Positions 1-10,224 of a stretch of DNA of 64,000 nucleotides are shown in pieces (the stretch's first letter is position 1; each line of letters begins with the position of its first letter). Origin of the DNA: Ailurus styani (taxonomy: Eukaryota > Chordata > Mammalia > Carnivora > Ailuridae); the NCBI GenBank assembly GCA_002007465.1, contig LNAC01000108.1:2398411-2462410 (forward strand). Reading direction: 5' to 3'. The position numbers and the translations under genes are program-made. The notes under the pieces are model-generated. The model was given only the letters and a program-made list of their open reading frames with translations. It was not told the origin of the DNA and searched no databases.

Positions 1-610
1 GCTCCTCCTCCAGCCGCCGCCAATGCTATCGCCCGGGCTCGCACAAAGCCCCGGAGTGGAGTTGCACGCGCGCACACACTCCCTCCCAGCCCCCTCCCCG
101 CGCCCTGCCTCCCGCCTCCCGCGCCGCCCGCCGCCCGCGCTCCCTCCGCGCACTCCCCCGCGCACACACCCTTCACACTCACGCCCGCCGAGGCGTACAC
201 TCGCGGGCTCACACCTGCGCAGGGGGCGGGGAAGGGGACCCTGGACCCGGTGTAGGGGGACGGCCGGAGAACGAGGACTCCCCTGGCTTCCCAGAGGTCC
301 CCATCCGCCCTGCCGCCCCCAGTCCCTTCAAGTGCGAGGGCACGGAGCCTGGGAGCCAGGCGTGGAGCAAGAGAGCTGGCACCGCGAGCTGGGCGACGGC
401 GGCAGCCTAGCGGCCCGACCAGCTGGAGGAGACGCGCCCGCCGAGCAGAGGAACGCGGAGCCCGCCGTCTGCGGAGTCTCCCCTCCCAGCTCCCACGCAG
501 CGGGCGCAGGCTGGACGGCGGCGGCGGGAGACCGACCCGGGAACCGGTTGCCCTCCCGAAACCCAGCCCTCGGGGAGGCACAGTTGGGGCCGGGGCGCCG
601 GGGAGACAGA
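1..610. promoter_or_regulatory. CpG island, probable promoter or first exon, cut by left edge
   Basis: CpG dinucleotides are very dense (clusters near 67-72, 120-165, 180-235, 380-470 and 500-600), in contrast to the CpG depletion of most of the window. Density falls sharply after about 610. Vertebrate CpG islands of this kind usually hold transcription start sites. No TATA box is evident, as is usual for CpG-island promoters. Direction and gene are unknown. The plus-strand 200-codon ORF at 23-625 is Pro/Arg/Ala-rich low-complexity sequence of the kind GC-rich DNA gives by chance; I do not call it a protein. Confidence 0.75.
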
Positions 611-915
611 TTTCAAAGAGAATAATGGTGCAGGCTGGGCTAGGGGAGCTGCAGGATCGAGGAGGGGTGGCACTGCCCAGGCAGACCCTCTGCCGTGGAA
701 GGCAGGACTTGACCGCGCACTGCAGCCACGGACCGGGCTTTCGGAGGAAAACGGCTAAATCCTTAGACTCGGAGGGCATCTGAGATGCACCCTGGTACTT
801 CCCAGCCGTCTTTCCCCAACTGTGCAGGAGGGGCCAGCTTCCCCTTTCCCCGTGACAAAGAATAAAGAGAAACTGTCATTTCCGTGGGAGGGAGCAAGAC
901 CCACGAGGGAGCAAG
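611..915. other. Island shore, nothing recognised
   Basis: GC content and CpG density drop away from the island. I see no repeat, exon or motif I can support. It could be 5' UTR, intron 1 or upstream flank, depending on the direction of the unknown gene. Confidence 0.4.
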
Positions 916-1290
916 CTAGAAAGGGTTAAAAAGAAAAAAACACCTTGTTTATTAGCAATAATAAATTTTTTTTTTCAAGTGGCGCTGGGTGTCGAGGGAA
1001 AGGAAGGGCTGTGGAGCGAGTCTGGAGCAGGAGGCTGGGAATTACGCAGTTAGGCGAGTTTAATGACCTTTTTGACAGAGACAAAGCGGTGCCGATACAG
1101 TAGATAAATAAACGGGTCTGTCACCGGGCAGCGGCTAGGCTGTGTGTGAATTTATTTTTCTCATTTAAATAATTTGATCTATTCCATCATTCCCAATCTC
1201 TCCCATTTGCCAGCTGTCTCGTAAGAGCATGGCCCCCAACATCTGAAAAGCAAATCTTTAATTTTCTTACAAATAGACTATCAGTCCAGC
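916..1290. promoter_or_regulatory. Candidate conserved non-coding element
   Basis: An AT-rich, single-copy-looking block sits in GC-rich surroundings. It holds homeodomain-, forkhead- and MEF2-compatible words, including TTGTTTATTAG near 946, TAGATAAATAAAC near 1101 and TTATTTTTCTCATTTAAATAATTTG near 1152. No mobile-element signature is visible. Position just beyond a CpG island suits a proximal enhancer. Conservation is inferred from composition only, without an alignment. Confidence 0.4.
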
Positions 1291-2690
1291 TCTATCCCGG
1301 CTGTTAACTTCCCCATCTTTTCTTTCCCTTCCTTTCTGGAAGTAGGGGACCTTGGCATTGTGTGGAGATGTGAATATTCCAGCGTGGCCAATCCTGCCCA
1401 TTGGAAGGGGACTCCCTCCCACCTGATGGGGGAGGCAGCTCTGGTGGTGGCAGGAGGATTTCCCGGGGCTCTTCTGAGAAGGGGAAGAGGTGTGAGGGTC
1501 TTGAGGCCATCCTCAAAGACCAGACAGCGAAGAGAGGACACGGCGCCACCCTCTTTGCCAGGCTTGGGCCTTCCTCACCAGGCAGCAGGAGCCACTGGTT
1601 CCCCCAAGCAGCCACTGGAAAATGTTGCCCAAGAGACCAGAGGGAAGGACATGCAGACCAGAGCCAGAGAGGCCGCAGCTACCACCTCTTGATAGAGGGT
1701 AATGGGCCCCAGTGGGCACCAGCAAGGAGGAAGCCCAGGAGAGGCTCAAGGCCCCAGCCTCCAGGATAAAGTCGGGGGAGCCTCTTCATTGAAGATGGGA
1801 CACCCCATCCCCATCACTTGGTTTAGTCGCTCCAAGGAACCGAAAAATCCTGGCTCTTATCTAAGGAAGGAGATCCAGCTGTCCTGATGGAGGAAGGGAA
1901 TGGGGATTGGCAGGACCGGAACTCAAGGCAAAGGACGGAGGGCTCACAGGGCACCACCAACAGCGCCCAAGGATGGTTAGGAGTTGGGGAGGAGGGGAGA
2001 GCCTAGATGCTAGTTCTGTTTGGTTGTCCTGTAAGCAGCCTCTTGTCAGGAGAGGGGTAGGGAGCAGGGAAGAAGTGGCCTGGCAGGGAAACTGCAGAAG
2101 CGGAAGGGGAGAGGGGTGACTTGGGGGAATGAGCAGATCTTTATCTTAGATTAGAAGCCTGTGAAAGGCCAGTGGGAAGGAGGGAGGGATGAAAGCTGGG
2201 GAGCAGGAGAAGGAGCAGCCTCCAAGAAAGCCAGCACCAGAGAGGGGCTAGAGAAGTCAACGGATAAAGGCAGGCAGACAGGGAATCTGAGGCCCCCAGG
2301 GCGTGATGTGACCCTGGCCCCTGCGGGCCCTCGCCTGGTCCAAGGAAGCAGCAGGAGCTGGGCCTCGCTCCTGCCGCATCCCAGAGTGGGCGGGTGCAGC
2401 CAGTGCCGCGGAAGGAGGCTTCCCTCTGCTGCCACGTTGGCTGCGGTGGGAAACAGCCTCCAGCTGCAGAGGCTGCGGGGCTCCGTCCCTGGGGTCCACG
2501 GCCCAGTAGGAGCCCCGGGGTCAGAGGGAAGCCGGCTGCCCCAGACCCAGAACTGGGCCTTATTGTCGACCCAGCTGCAAGCCCTTCGGTACCACAGCGA
2601 TCTTCCCAAACTGACAGCAGCCAGCTCCCTTCCAGTCTGGGAAAGGGTGGGAGGCATCACAACAACAAGAACAACAGCAATGATACAATG
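1291..2690. other. Non-coding GC-rich DNA, no feature recognised
   Basis: Overlapping ORFs on both strands up to about 176 codons show no recognisable domain. I see no clear repeat. Short purine-rich runs occur around 2160-2270. Confidence 0.4.
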
Positions 2691-2898
2691 ATACTAATGA
2701 CCGCTAGCATTTATTACATGTCTTCTATGTTCCAGATGATGTACTCGCTCACCGCACCTTATGTGCATCACTCCATCTAGCCCCGTCCGCAGCCTGCTAG
2801 GTTACGATCCCTGTGATTTCTACATTTTACAGTGAAGACTCTGAGCCTCAGGAAGGTTACGAGGTCCAAAGTCACACAGCTAGTATGTGACCTTTGTC
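2691..2898 (-). repeat. MIR SINE, reverse
   Basis: Reads as the complement of MIR: the AGCATTTATT start, a gap where the last bases before CATTTTACAG match the core, then GAAGACTCTGAGCCTCAGGAAGG and the CACACAGCTAGTA word. Moderately diverged. Confidence 0.8.
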
Positions 2899-3082
2899 CT
2901 TCGCCCTTTCTCCCTCCTCCCTTCCTCCCTCCCTCCCCCCTTTCTTCCTCCCTCCCTTCCCCCTTCTTCCTTCCCACCCCTCTACTTCCCTCCCTCTCTT
3001 CCCTCCTCCCTTTTCTCCCTCTCTTCCACCCTCCTCCCTCCCTTCTTTCCTTCTTTCTTGCTTCCTCCCTCCTTCCTTCCTG
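2899..3082. repeat. Polypyrimidine (CCTT/CCCT)n low-complexity tract
   Basis: About 180 bases of almost pure C/T made of CTCC, TTCC and CCCT words, directly following the MIR. The complementary strand gives Glu/Gly/Lys/Arg-rich ORFs and this strand Ser/Pro/Leu-rich ORFs, all artefacts of composition. Confidence 0.95.
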
Positions 3083-3535
3083 TAATACTTATTAGCCATC
3101 ACTGCCAGGCGCTGTGGGGGAGGAGCCTGGATCTGCATATGGTCCTTTCTGCCTCTTAAGCGTGCAGACTTCACCCTTGCCCTGTCCTCCCTCGACTGAG
3201 CAGGGGACAGGCTCCAGCAGGAGGTCCCTCAGCTCTGCTGGAGGCCCACTGGGGCTTCTGGCGGCTTGTAGAAAGGCTAAGAGTAGAATAGGATTCGGGC
3301 CCTTTACAAGAGGGAACTGGAGCTCCCCCAAACTCAGGAGGAGAAACCCGCAGCCCCCTCTCCCTGGTGTGGTGCACCCCTCCAGGCTGTCCCGCCACTG
3401 CCACCGGCAGCCACCGAGGCTGGCGGGCTCTCAAGCTGCATCCCCTGAGATTGGCAGCCACCAATCCTGGCTTTTCGAATTGTTGGTAAACAAGCCTCCC
3501 CACCAGCCAGGCCTGGGCTCCTCGCTCCCCCACGA
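3083..3535. other. Non-coding, no feature recognised
   Basis: GC-rich DNA. A short MIR-like end (TACTTATTAGCCATCACTGC near 3087) may be a remnant. The ORFs at 3114-3623 and its complement lack domains. Confidence 0.35.
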
Positions 3536-3720
3536 GGCAGCCAGCGCCGGATTTATGAGGCCTCCAAACCTCATTCAGACTAATGCAGCTTTTCATTCCA
3601 AAATAAAAGGGGCCGCTGTCTGAAAGGACAAGTGCTCCCGCATTTCATTAACATCCCCGAAAATGGCTGAGCTGGCCCAAGTTGCTGCCAGCGAGATTCA
3701 TGTCTCCCACTGGCTCACAG
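3536..3720. promoter_or_regulatory. Candidate conserved non-coding element
   Basis: Low-CpG block with TTTATGAGG, CATTCAGACTAATGCAGC, TTCATTCCAAAATAAAAGG and CATTTCATTAACATCC. No transposon signature. The mix of AT-rich homeodomain-like words (TTTATG, CTAATG, ATTAAC) in GC-rich surroundings is typical of vertebrate CNEs. Inference only. Confidence 0.35.
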
Positions 3721-3752
3721 GTGGGGGTAGGGGAGGAAGAAGCCCTAGGCTG

Positions 3753-3794
3753 CGGCCCCTCCCGGCCCCTCCCGGCCCCTCCCGGCCCCTGCCG
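3753..3794. repeat. 10-bp GC-rich tandem repeat, about 4 copies
   Basis: The unit CGGCCCCTCC repeats about four times, the last with one change (CGGCCCCTGC). It resembles tandem Sp1/KLF-type GC-box sequence and sits beside the preceding CNE candidate. Confidence 0.9.
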
Positions 3795-4870
3795 GAGTGG
3801 GAGGACGCTCCCCGTGGTGGCCAGGCGGGCCCATTTGGACGAGTCCCCTGTGTGCGCATTTTGTTTAGACCGATCCACTCCAGCCCTCAATCCCCCCACA
3901 ATCACGGTGAGTGATGAGGCCCTGGGCTCGAGTTACCGAGATTCATGATCTCCGCTTCCCAGGGAAACCACCGAGCCCGGGCTTGCGGTTGCTGAGTGCA
4001 GATTCCTAGCACTTGAGTGCCCTCTGCCGAAGCCTGCCTCCCGTCGTCTCCCTTCAGGCTGCCCTGCGGGCCGGCTGCTGGCAGTGGCGGGATGCTGGAG
4101 CCGGGGCTTCTTCGGCCCCTCCTCCCGGTGTCCCGCGACGCACCCTCCGGGTGCCTCCGGGAGGATGAGGGGACAGGCTGCCTCGCCCCCTCTCACCCCA
4201 CCCCGGAGGGGGCCTGGACCAGAAGGAGGCCACTGCCAGCCCTCCCCGGGTCTTTGACAACTGCCAGAGCAGGGAGGAGGAGGGAGATGCTCTTCTCAGA
4301 CCTGCCCTTGGCTTGTCAGCTTTCTGTCCGCGGCAAAGTGGGTGCAATCCTCCAAACCAAGGCTCAGCCCTTTACAGGACACTGGGACTTGCCTCTGAGC
4401 CCAGGGACAGAAGACCCATTCAGCAGGCTGGGGCCTTCGTCCTTCGTCCCTGTCCCAGGAAGGAAGAAGCACTGCGGCGGCCCGCTGTCCCTTGAGCAAG
4501 CGACAAGCCCCACAAAGGTTGTACCACCCTAGATTTTTGTCAACAGTCAAGCAAGTTCATTCCCACTGAAGTCAATTCCTGTGTTTATTGTCAGCTTAAC
4601 CCGCTGCTGCGAGTTATTTCTCAGCAGTGAGGGAGACAGGTAGACAAGCCACCAGAGATGTTATTTTACTGACATGTGTGTTTCAGTAGTGCGGGCGCAG
4701 TTGGTGGAGGGGTAAATGACACGCTGTGATCCTGTTTGTGTCTGTACATAACGGTGCAGCCGCTGATGGGCCAGATGCCGGGGGGCTCTGCTGCTGTAGG
4801 GGGAACGGAGGAGGGGACGGTGCCCGCAGGAAGTGGTCACCTCCCTGTCCCGTGGGCCTGGGTCCTGGTG
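3795..4870. other. GC-rich non-coding DNA with mild CpG enrichment at 4000-4200
   Basis: CpG is somewhat raised around 4020-4200 but well below the left-edge island. A consensus-like splice donor (CACGGTGAGTG near 3903) occurs without a supporting exon. The AT-richer part at 4515-4700 holds TGTTTATTGTCAGC and GTTATTTTACTGAC. No coding feature is supported. Confidence 0.35.
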
Positions 4871-4875
4871 AGCAG

Positions 4876-5280
4876 ATGAGAGTCACTCACTCACTCACTC
4901 ACCAAAGTCACTCAGTCGTTCCCTAATTAATTTATTCATGCTCTCAGTAGTTCACTCATTCATTAATTTACTTACCCAGTTCCTTACCGATTCTTCCACT
5001 CATCCATCTATCCATCCACCCATCCATTCACTCAATCCCTCAATGCCTCACTCAGACCTTCACTCATTCGTCTGATTATTCAGTCTTCCGCTCAATTACT
5101 TGCTCACTTATTCCCTCACTCCTTCACTCATTCATTTGCTTACTCATTCACTTTTCTCTTCAATCACTCAGTTGTCCACGCATTCATTCATGTATTCAGT
5201 CCTTTGCTCGATCGCCCGCTCGCTCCGTTACTCACACACACACCCACTCCTTCCCTCCCTCGCTCAGTCATTCATGCATG
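4876..5280. repeat. Degenerate (ACTC/ATTC/CATC)n simple-repeat array
   Basis: About 400 bases built from TCACTCACTCACTC, CATTCATT and CATCCATCC words with many substitutions, showing an old tetranucleotide array. The ORF at 5100-5378 (LTYSLTPSLIHLLTHSL...) is simply this array translated. Confidence 0.9.
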
Positions 5281-5765
5281 GCCTGCCCACCTGCTGCTCT
5301 TGTCCCCGGCCACTTTTCAGGCTGTCAGACACCATCGAACCTCATGGGATGGCTCGGGGTGCCCCCGCGGTGTCCTGAGCTCTTCAGTCAGCCATCCAGG
5401 GTTCCCGGCCCCTGCATATCCCCCAGTTCTCCTGCCTTCCACTGGATCATGAAATTCAGCAACCTTCAGAACCCGGCTCACACCTCTCACTGTGTTGGAG
5501 TTGGTCTGGGGATTGGACTTGCTGGCAAATGCAAGACGCACAAAAGCCCAGAGATCAGGTCTGATGATGGGTGTAATGTTAGAGGTGCCACGTGATGCCA
5601 CGGGCCACAGGAGCCACCCGGGCTTCCACTCACGTGTTGGCTTCGACCTTGAAACAACCCAGGGTTGAAGAAAAGGGCTCAGAGGCATCAAGTTCCCATG
5701 GATAACTTGCCGGGGGTGGGTGTGGCAGAAGCAAGCATGTACCTTGGCTCTGTGTGATAGGGAGA
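5281..5765. other. Non-coding spacer between two tetranucleotide tracts
   Basis: No recognisable repeat or exon. The ORFs on both strands lack domains. Confidence 0.35.
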
Positions 5766-5850
5766 AAGGGATGAATGAGAAAATAAATGATGTGTAAGGG
5801 AGGGGATGAATGCATGAATGAGCAAATGAATGAATGAATGCATGAACGAC
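5766..5850. repeat. Imperfect (GAAT)n tract
   Basis: GATGAATGAGAAAATAAATG followed by GAATGCATGAATGAGC and AAATGAATGAATGAATGC. It is broadly complementary in sense to the ATTC-rich array at 4876-5280. Confidence 0.85.
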
Positions 5851-5854
5851 TTGT

Positions 5855-5937
5855 GCACAAAAAACAAGTGGCAAAACGGAGCTTCTGACCCAAGTTTCTG
5901 GACTCTAAGCCCAGTGCTCTCACGGTTGCTCAACAGT
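5855..5937 (-). repeat. MIR fragment, reverse, tRNA-head end
   Basis: AAGTGGCAAAACGG, then TTCTGACCCAAGTTTCTGG, then ACTCTAAGCCCAGTGCTCTC match the complement of the MIR 5' region. The rest of the element is absent. Confidence 0.6.
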
Positions 5938-6133
5938 TGCTCCCCTCTACCACACCTTGACCTTGCAAGGTAATAGCAGGGCTGGAAGGGGAGGCGAGGC
6001 AAAAACAGAGCGTGAGCAGGCCAGCAATAGAGTTTTCTGGAGAAGTGCCTCCCTCCGAGGCAGCACAGAGCCCTTCTTCTTTGCACCTGCCCCCCACCCC
6101 CACCACGGGCAGGAGGCTGCCATCATCCTTCCT

Positions 6134-6134
<1 letters not shown>

Positions 6135-6172
<38 letters not shown>
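6135..6172. repeat. (AG)n microsatellite
   Basis: An uninterrupted run of about 19 AG dinucleotides, likely length-polymorphic. Confidence 0.97.
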
Positions 6173-6175
<3 letters not shown>

Positions 6176-7105
6176 CTCGAAAATCCAATCATTGAATGAT
6201 AAGAAAATAAACAAGTGAACTTCTCCAAGTTTGCCAGACTTCCCTGCCCGAGGCCAGCTTAATTAAAGTTGATGTAGAATTTTAAAGTGGGAAAATAATT
6301 AGAGCAAGTGGTAGAAAAGAGAGAGGAAGGAAAACATTGTTTTGTTTTGTGTTTTGCTCCCTCTTAATTATGCCACAGACTGTCTCTCCCGTGGATCCCA
6401 TCCCAAGTCCACCCTCCGCCAAGATTCCGGCAGGTGGTACGCTGTGTGAGCGGCGCAGGCACACCTGTGTCTCTCTGGCACGCAGGTATGGCACTTCTCT
6501 GCCCGCGAGACAGACAAGGCGGCAGGCAGCCAGGCTGGGCGTGGAGAGGAGCACGTGACCGCGACACTCCGCAGGAGGACCCAGAGGGAGATGAGAAGAG
6601 ATAGTGCCTCCCTGCTCCAGGTCCAGGGGGGGCTTGTCCTAAACTCTCCGTGATGCCAGTCCCGGGCTCGCCTCCGGACAGTCCCAGCCCCCGCCTCGCG
6701 GTGCGGCAGATCCCCAGTGATAGGGCCCCTGCTCCACCTTGTTCCGGCAAGAGATTGTCCTCTAGCAACTGCCCAATGTGGAAGAAAGCGTTTGTGGTGT
6801 TTGTGCCCAGAACAGGGCTGGGGGTGGCCAAAATTCCAGCTGCGGCAGGGGCTAGAAACAAGCTCACCCCTCATCCCAGCACTCAGAGCTCAGACGTGCC
6901 TTTGCTTTGTGGCTGTTCCTGCTGCCTGATCCATGGACGGCCAGGACACAGTGACGCTGAGCGCCATCCTCAGAGAGCTGGTCCGAGGCAGGGGCAGCCT
7001 GGGCAGGGGAGAGCTACAGACTCCTCTGGGGGAAGGAGAATGGACAGGTTCCTCAAGATTCCATTGAATGGAGCTGGGCAGGCCTGCTTCTCTGGAAAGC
7101 ATGAA
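6173..7105. other. Non-coding, AT-rich then GC-rich, no feature recognised
   Basis: 6180-6370 is AT-rich (AATGATAAGAAAATAAAC, TTAATTAAAGTTGATG) and may hold a short conserved element. 6370-7105 is GC-rich with overlapping ORFs of about 150-168 codons on both strands that show no domain. Confidence 0.35.
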
Positions 7106-7109
7106 TGAA

Positions 7110-7335
7110 CCCTAGAGCCAGGCGGACTGGCTGCCCATCTGCCCTGTCTCTTCCCAGCGGAGTGCCTCTGGGCAATTTACCAAGTTCTGTGCCTCTGCTT
7201 CCCATCTGTAGAATGGGGATAATACTAATGTCTACCCTGTAGGGTTGTTGTGAGGGTTAAATGAGTTAACACACCTGATGTGCTTAGACTAGTACTCAAC
7301 ACCTGGTCAGAGTACATTGTACTTAGTTACTAACT
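7110..7335 (+). repeat. MIR SINE
   Basis: Contains CTGGGCAATTTACCAAG, TGCCTCTGCTTCCCATCTG, TAGAATGGGGATAATAC, AGGGTTGTTGTGAGGG and TTAAATGAGTTAACAC in the right order for plus-strand MIR. Confidence 0.9.
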
Positions 7336-7424
7336 CACGCAGCTGCCTGGCCTTGGTGGGCCTTGAATAGGTCCTGGGGGAAAACCGTCTCTCTCTTGTA
7401 AGTGTCCAGTAGGAAGGATGATGT

Positions 7425-7460
7425 GTGTACACACACACACACACACTCACTCACACTCCA
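7425..7460. repeat. (CA)n microsatellite with (CACT) tail
   Basis: A TGTGTACACACACACAC run continuing into CACTCACTCACACTCC. It makes the His/Thr-rich starts of the ORFs beginning at 7418 and 7425. Confidence 0.95.
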
Positions 7461-7738
7461 GGCCTTGCAGGGTTCCTGGAGGTGGGGAAGGGCTCAGAAG
7501 GAATGCTGTGTCAAGTAGACCCTCTCCTCCCCTCCCCCACCCAGCACTGCATGGAATGCCCACAGAAGCTGGGGGTGCTGGCGGTGGGGGTGGGGGTCTC
7601 TGTGTTCTGCAGTGGACAGACTGGCTGCCGTCCGGAGGAAGAGGGGAGCTTGTACCCCAAACCTGCTGCCAGGCTTGGACATTTCTCCAGGCTCCTTCCC
7701 AACAAGCCCCCACCCCTACTAGCCTGGGCTGCCTCTTA

Positions 7739-7774
7739 GTCCTGATATTGGTCCTGACATTGGTCCTGACATTG
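7739..7774. repeat. 12-bp tandem repeat, 3 copies
   Basis: GTCCTGAYATTG occurs three times head to tail; the first copy has a T where the others have a C. Because 12 is a multiple of three it stays in frame (LILVLTLVLTLV) in the ORF at 7418-7846, which is not otherwise supported as coding. Confidence 0.95.
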
Positions 7775-9800
7775 GTGATGTGCTCTCCCTGCTTCTCAGT
7801 CCAGGATCTTCTCATCCTCTGCGGTATTCCCTGGCCTCTGGCCTGAGAAACAATTCAGGAAATCCTATTTAGAAAGAGAACACCTGCTTCTCTGTCCCCA
7901 TCTAGGGCTGGGAGCCTTCAGAAGACTCAGGGAGGCCTGGGGTCCCCAGGCTAGCCCCCTCGCTGCTAATGCTGAGGACAAAGAGGTACAGCTGGGGGAG
8001 ACAGCAGGGAGAGGAAGTTTGGGCAGTAGCCTGGACCTGGGATGGAGGGGGCCTGCCTACCGGCGCCAGCCCCAGTTCTGTGTTATCTCTGAGGCACCAG
8101 GAGGTCTGGGTTCTGCCCATCAGTTAATCCCGGGCTCCCACCCCCCACCTGGGTTTGGTTGGGTTGAGTTGAGGCGGCCGGGCAGGAACAGGTGCCAGTG
8201 GCCACAGCCTCATTTCTCTGATTTGGCTATATGTCATTCTGTTGACTCAGCCAACCGGGTTCCTTTGCTCTCAAGCATGCACCTGCATCCCTTCCAAGAA
8301 CCAGGATGCTCAGAGACACCCAGAGAAGCTCTGAGCAGCTTCAGGAGAGCTGGAAACCAGAGAACAAGATTCTGATGCCCATTCTGGAATATGAGGGAAA
8401 GTGACATGGCCCACAGGCTCTCTGTGTCAAGTACAAGAGGGCCCCTACCTGCTGGGTTAGGGGACTTGGGTCTTTAATGGTGTCCTTAATGCCCCAGGGA
8501 AGAGAGGAGCATGACAAAGTAGCTAAAAGGGGGCCCCAGATGGCTTTTTCCATGACTCCCCCTCCTTGGATGCCCTAGGAGAGAGCTTATGTGTGGTATG
8601 TGCCCCAGGGAGTCAGGAGCCCTTAGCTAGGTGGTTATTATCTTGCTGATTCTTGTCCTGTGACCAGAGGCCAAGACAGAAGGACAAGGGTATAGACCAG
8701 AATTCCACAGAGCGTGGTGTGGTGTTGAGGGCCATGCCTGCATCTGCTCACATACCACTGAGCAAAAAATAGAAAAAATTTTCCAGATAATTCAAGGAAA
8801 AACACTTTTATACCAACCACACTTGAAGCTAATTCCAAATATCTGCCCAGCTGCTCCCCTCATCCTTGTATTTATTCCATTTTGCTGGCAACCCTTGTCC
8901 CAGGGAGGCCAGGAAGGGCAGAGGCGATGTGGGGAGGGCTGTAGGGTCACAGGTGGAATCCATGGCGATAAATGGCCGAGGCCACAGGGGGGACAGATAG
9001 GGACAGGGGAGATGCAGGTAGGCATCGTAGGGTCACAGAAGGGTAACATGTGGAGAGTTTGAGGGCACAGATGAGAACTTGAGAACCCAAAGAGGGGACA
9101 AAGGGGCAAACCAGGGGTCATATCCAAAGCAGGAGCTCTTGGGACCCAGACGAGAGTTGGAGAAAGACAGCTAGGAACTTTGGTAACCCAGGAAAGAGCA
9201 GAGGGGACAAAATTGGGAACCCGAGAAGGGACATCTCCCCGCATAAGCAGCTCCCGGCCTTGAAGAAGAGAAAAGCCACAGATAAAGCTGATGGCCAGAG
9301 GAGAGTGGCTTCGCAGCAACCAGCATGTGAAGGCCAAGTTTAGTACCTTCTCCACCTGGGCTCTGAAGCACTATCCACACCCCGCACAGAGAAAGCCAAG
9401 GGTGGTGTAGGCACGGAGACCCACTGTGTGCTAGAGGACCACCTAGTCTGTGCTCCTGTGCACCTGCCCCGGAGGAGCTGCCTGGACTGGTTGGGGGGAC
9501 TGGGGGAGGGACCAGGCCCGGAAGCAGAGCAGCCCACCAGTGGGGCCATGTGCCCATGGTAGGTGGGCAGATGCCGGTGCTGGAGGAGCCCTGAGGACAG
9601 AGAGCCCTCAGCAAAATCCAATGGCTTCCTTGATAAAGATGAGAGAACAGTTTAAGCCCAGCGAAGCGGCCTCAAATCCAGGCGAGCGCGGCACAAGCTG
9701 CCTGCAGGATTTCCATGACTTCTCCGTCCCTTTCCTCCGCCTCTCCCACCAGCCCTGCTGTCAGGCTCTGAGTTCCCGCCCCGGCCTCCCCCCACCTCCA
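7775..9800. other. Non-coding DNA with a degenerate purine-rich stretch at about 8980-9240
   Basis: Between about 8980 and 9240 words such as GAGAACCCAAAGAGGGGACA, GGGAACCCGAGAAGGGACAT and GGGACAGGGG recur irregularly, suggesting a decayed minisatellite or purine-rich low complexity. Elsewhere no repeat or exon is recognised. ORFs of 187 and 167 codons lack domains. Confidence 0.4.
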
Positions 9801-9804
9801 AGGC

Positions 9805-10110
9805 AGAGCTGCTTACAGAATCACCTGGGGAATTGGTTTTTAATGGCTTTATTAAGGCATCATTTACATACCATAAACTTCATCCATTTTAAGAATACAA
9901 GCCAACAGTTTTTAGTAAATTTACCGAGGTGTGCAACCATCACAACAATCTAGTTTTAGAACGTTTCCGACGTCCCCCCAGATATCCCTGGTGGCCCTAT
10001 TTCTAAGGGGCATTGACTCAGTCATTCTGGGGCTGGGACTATAGATTTGAGCAATTTTCCTAGGGGATTCTGGGACAGGGATGTTTGGGGACACACCGTA
10101 TCTAAGCCAC
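9805..10110 (+). mobile_element. MER5A-like hAT (Charlie-type) relic split by an L1M fragment
   Basis: TTACAGAATCACCTGGGGAA (9811 on) matches the early MER5A region. After the L1 insertion the element seems to resume with TTGACTCAGTCATTCTGGGG, GATTTGAGCAATTTTCCTAG and GGGATTCTGGGACAGGG, in the MER5A order. Diverged. Confidence 0.55.
9836..9985 (-). mobile_element. L1M 3'-end fragment, reverse
   Basis: TTTTTAATGGCTTTATTAAGG, CATTTACATACCATAAAC and GTGTGCAACCATCACAACAA match the complement of the 3' end of old L1M elements. It lies inside the MER5A-like sequence, so it inserted later. Confidence 0.8.
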
Positions 10111-10224
10111 TGCTGACAAGACTTCTCCGAAATGCAACATGCAAGAAGAGGGTGACGCTCTTCTGTCCAGAACCCTCGGATGTCTGCTAGGCAACATGCC
10201 AGGGCAGGACACTGGTGACGAAGC

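Noticed and set aside
23..625. 200-codon plus-strand ORF in the CpG island
   Set aside because: Pro/Arg/Ala/Gly-rich low-complexity translation with no domain. Stop codons are rare in such GC-rich DNA, so an ORF of this length is not evidence of coding.
2872..3174. Glu/Gly/Lys/Arg-rich and Ser/Pro/Leu-rich ORFs on both strands
   Set aside because: Both are direct translations of the polypyrimidine tract and its complement.
3903..3913. Splice-donor-like CACGGTGAGTG
   Set aside because: A consensus donor occurs often by chance; no upstream coding frame, acceptor partner or transcript evidence supports an exon.
5100..5378. Leu/Thr/Ser/His repeat ORF
   Set aside because: Translation of the degenerate tetranucleotide array.
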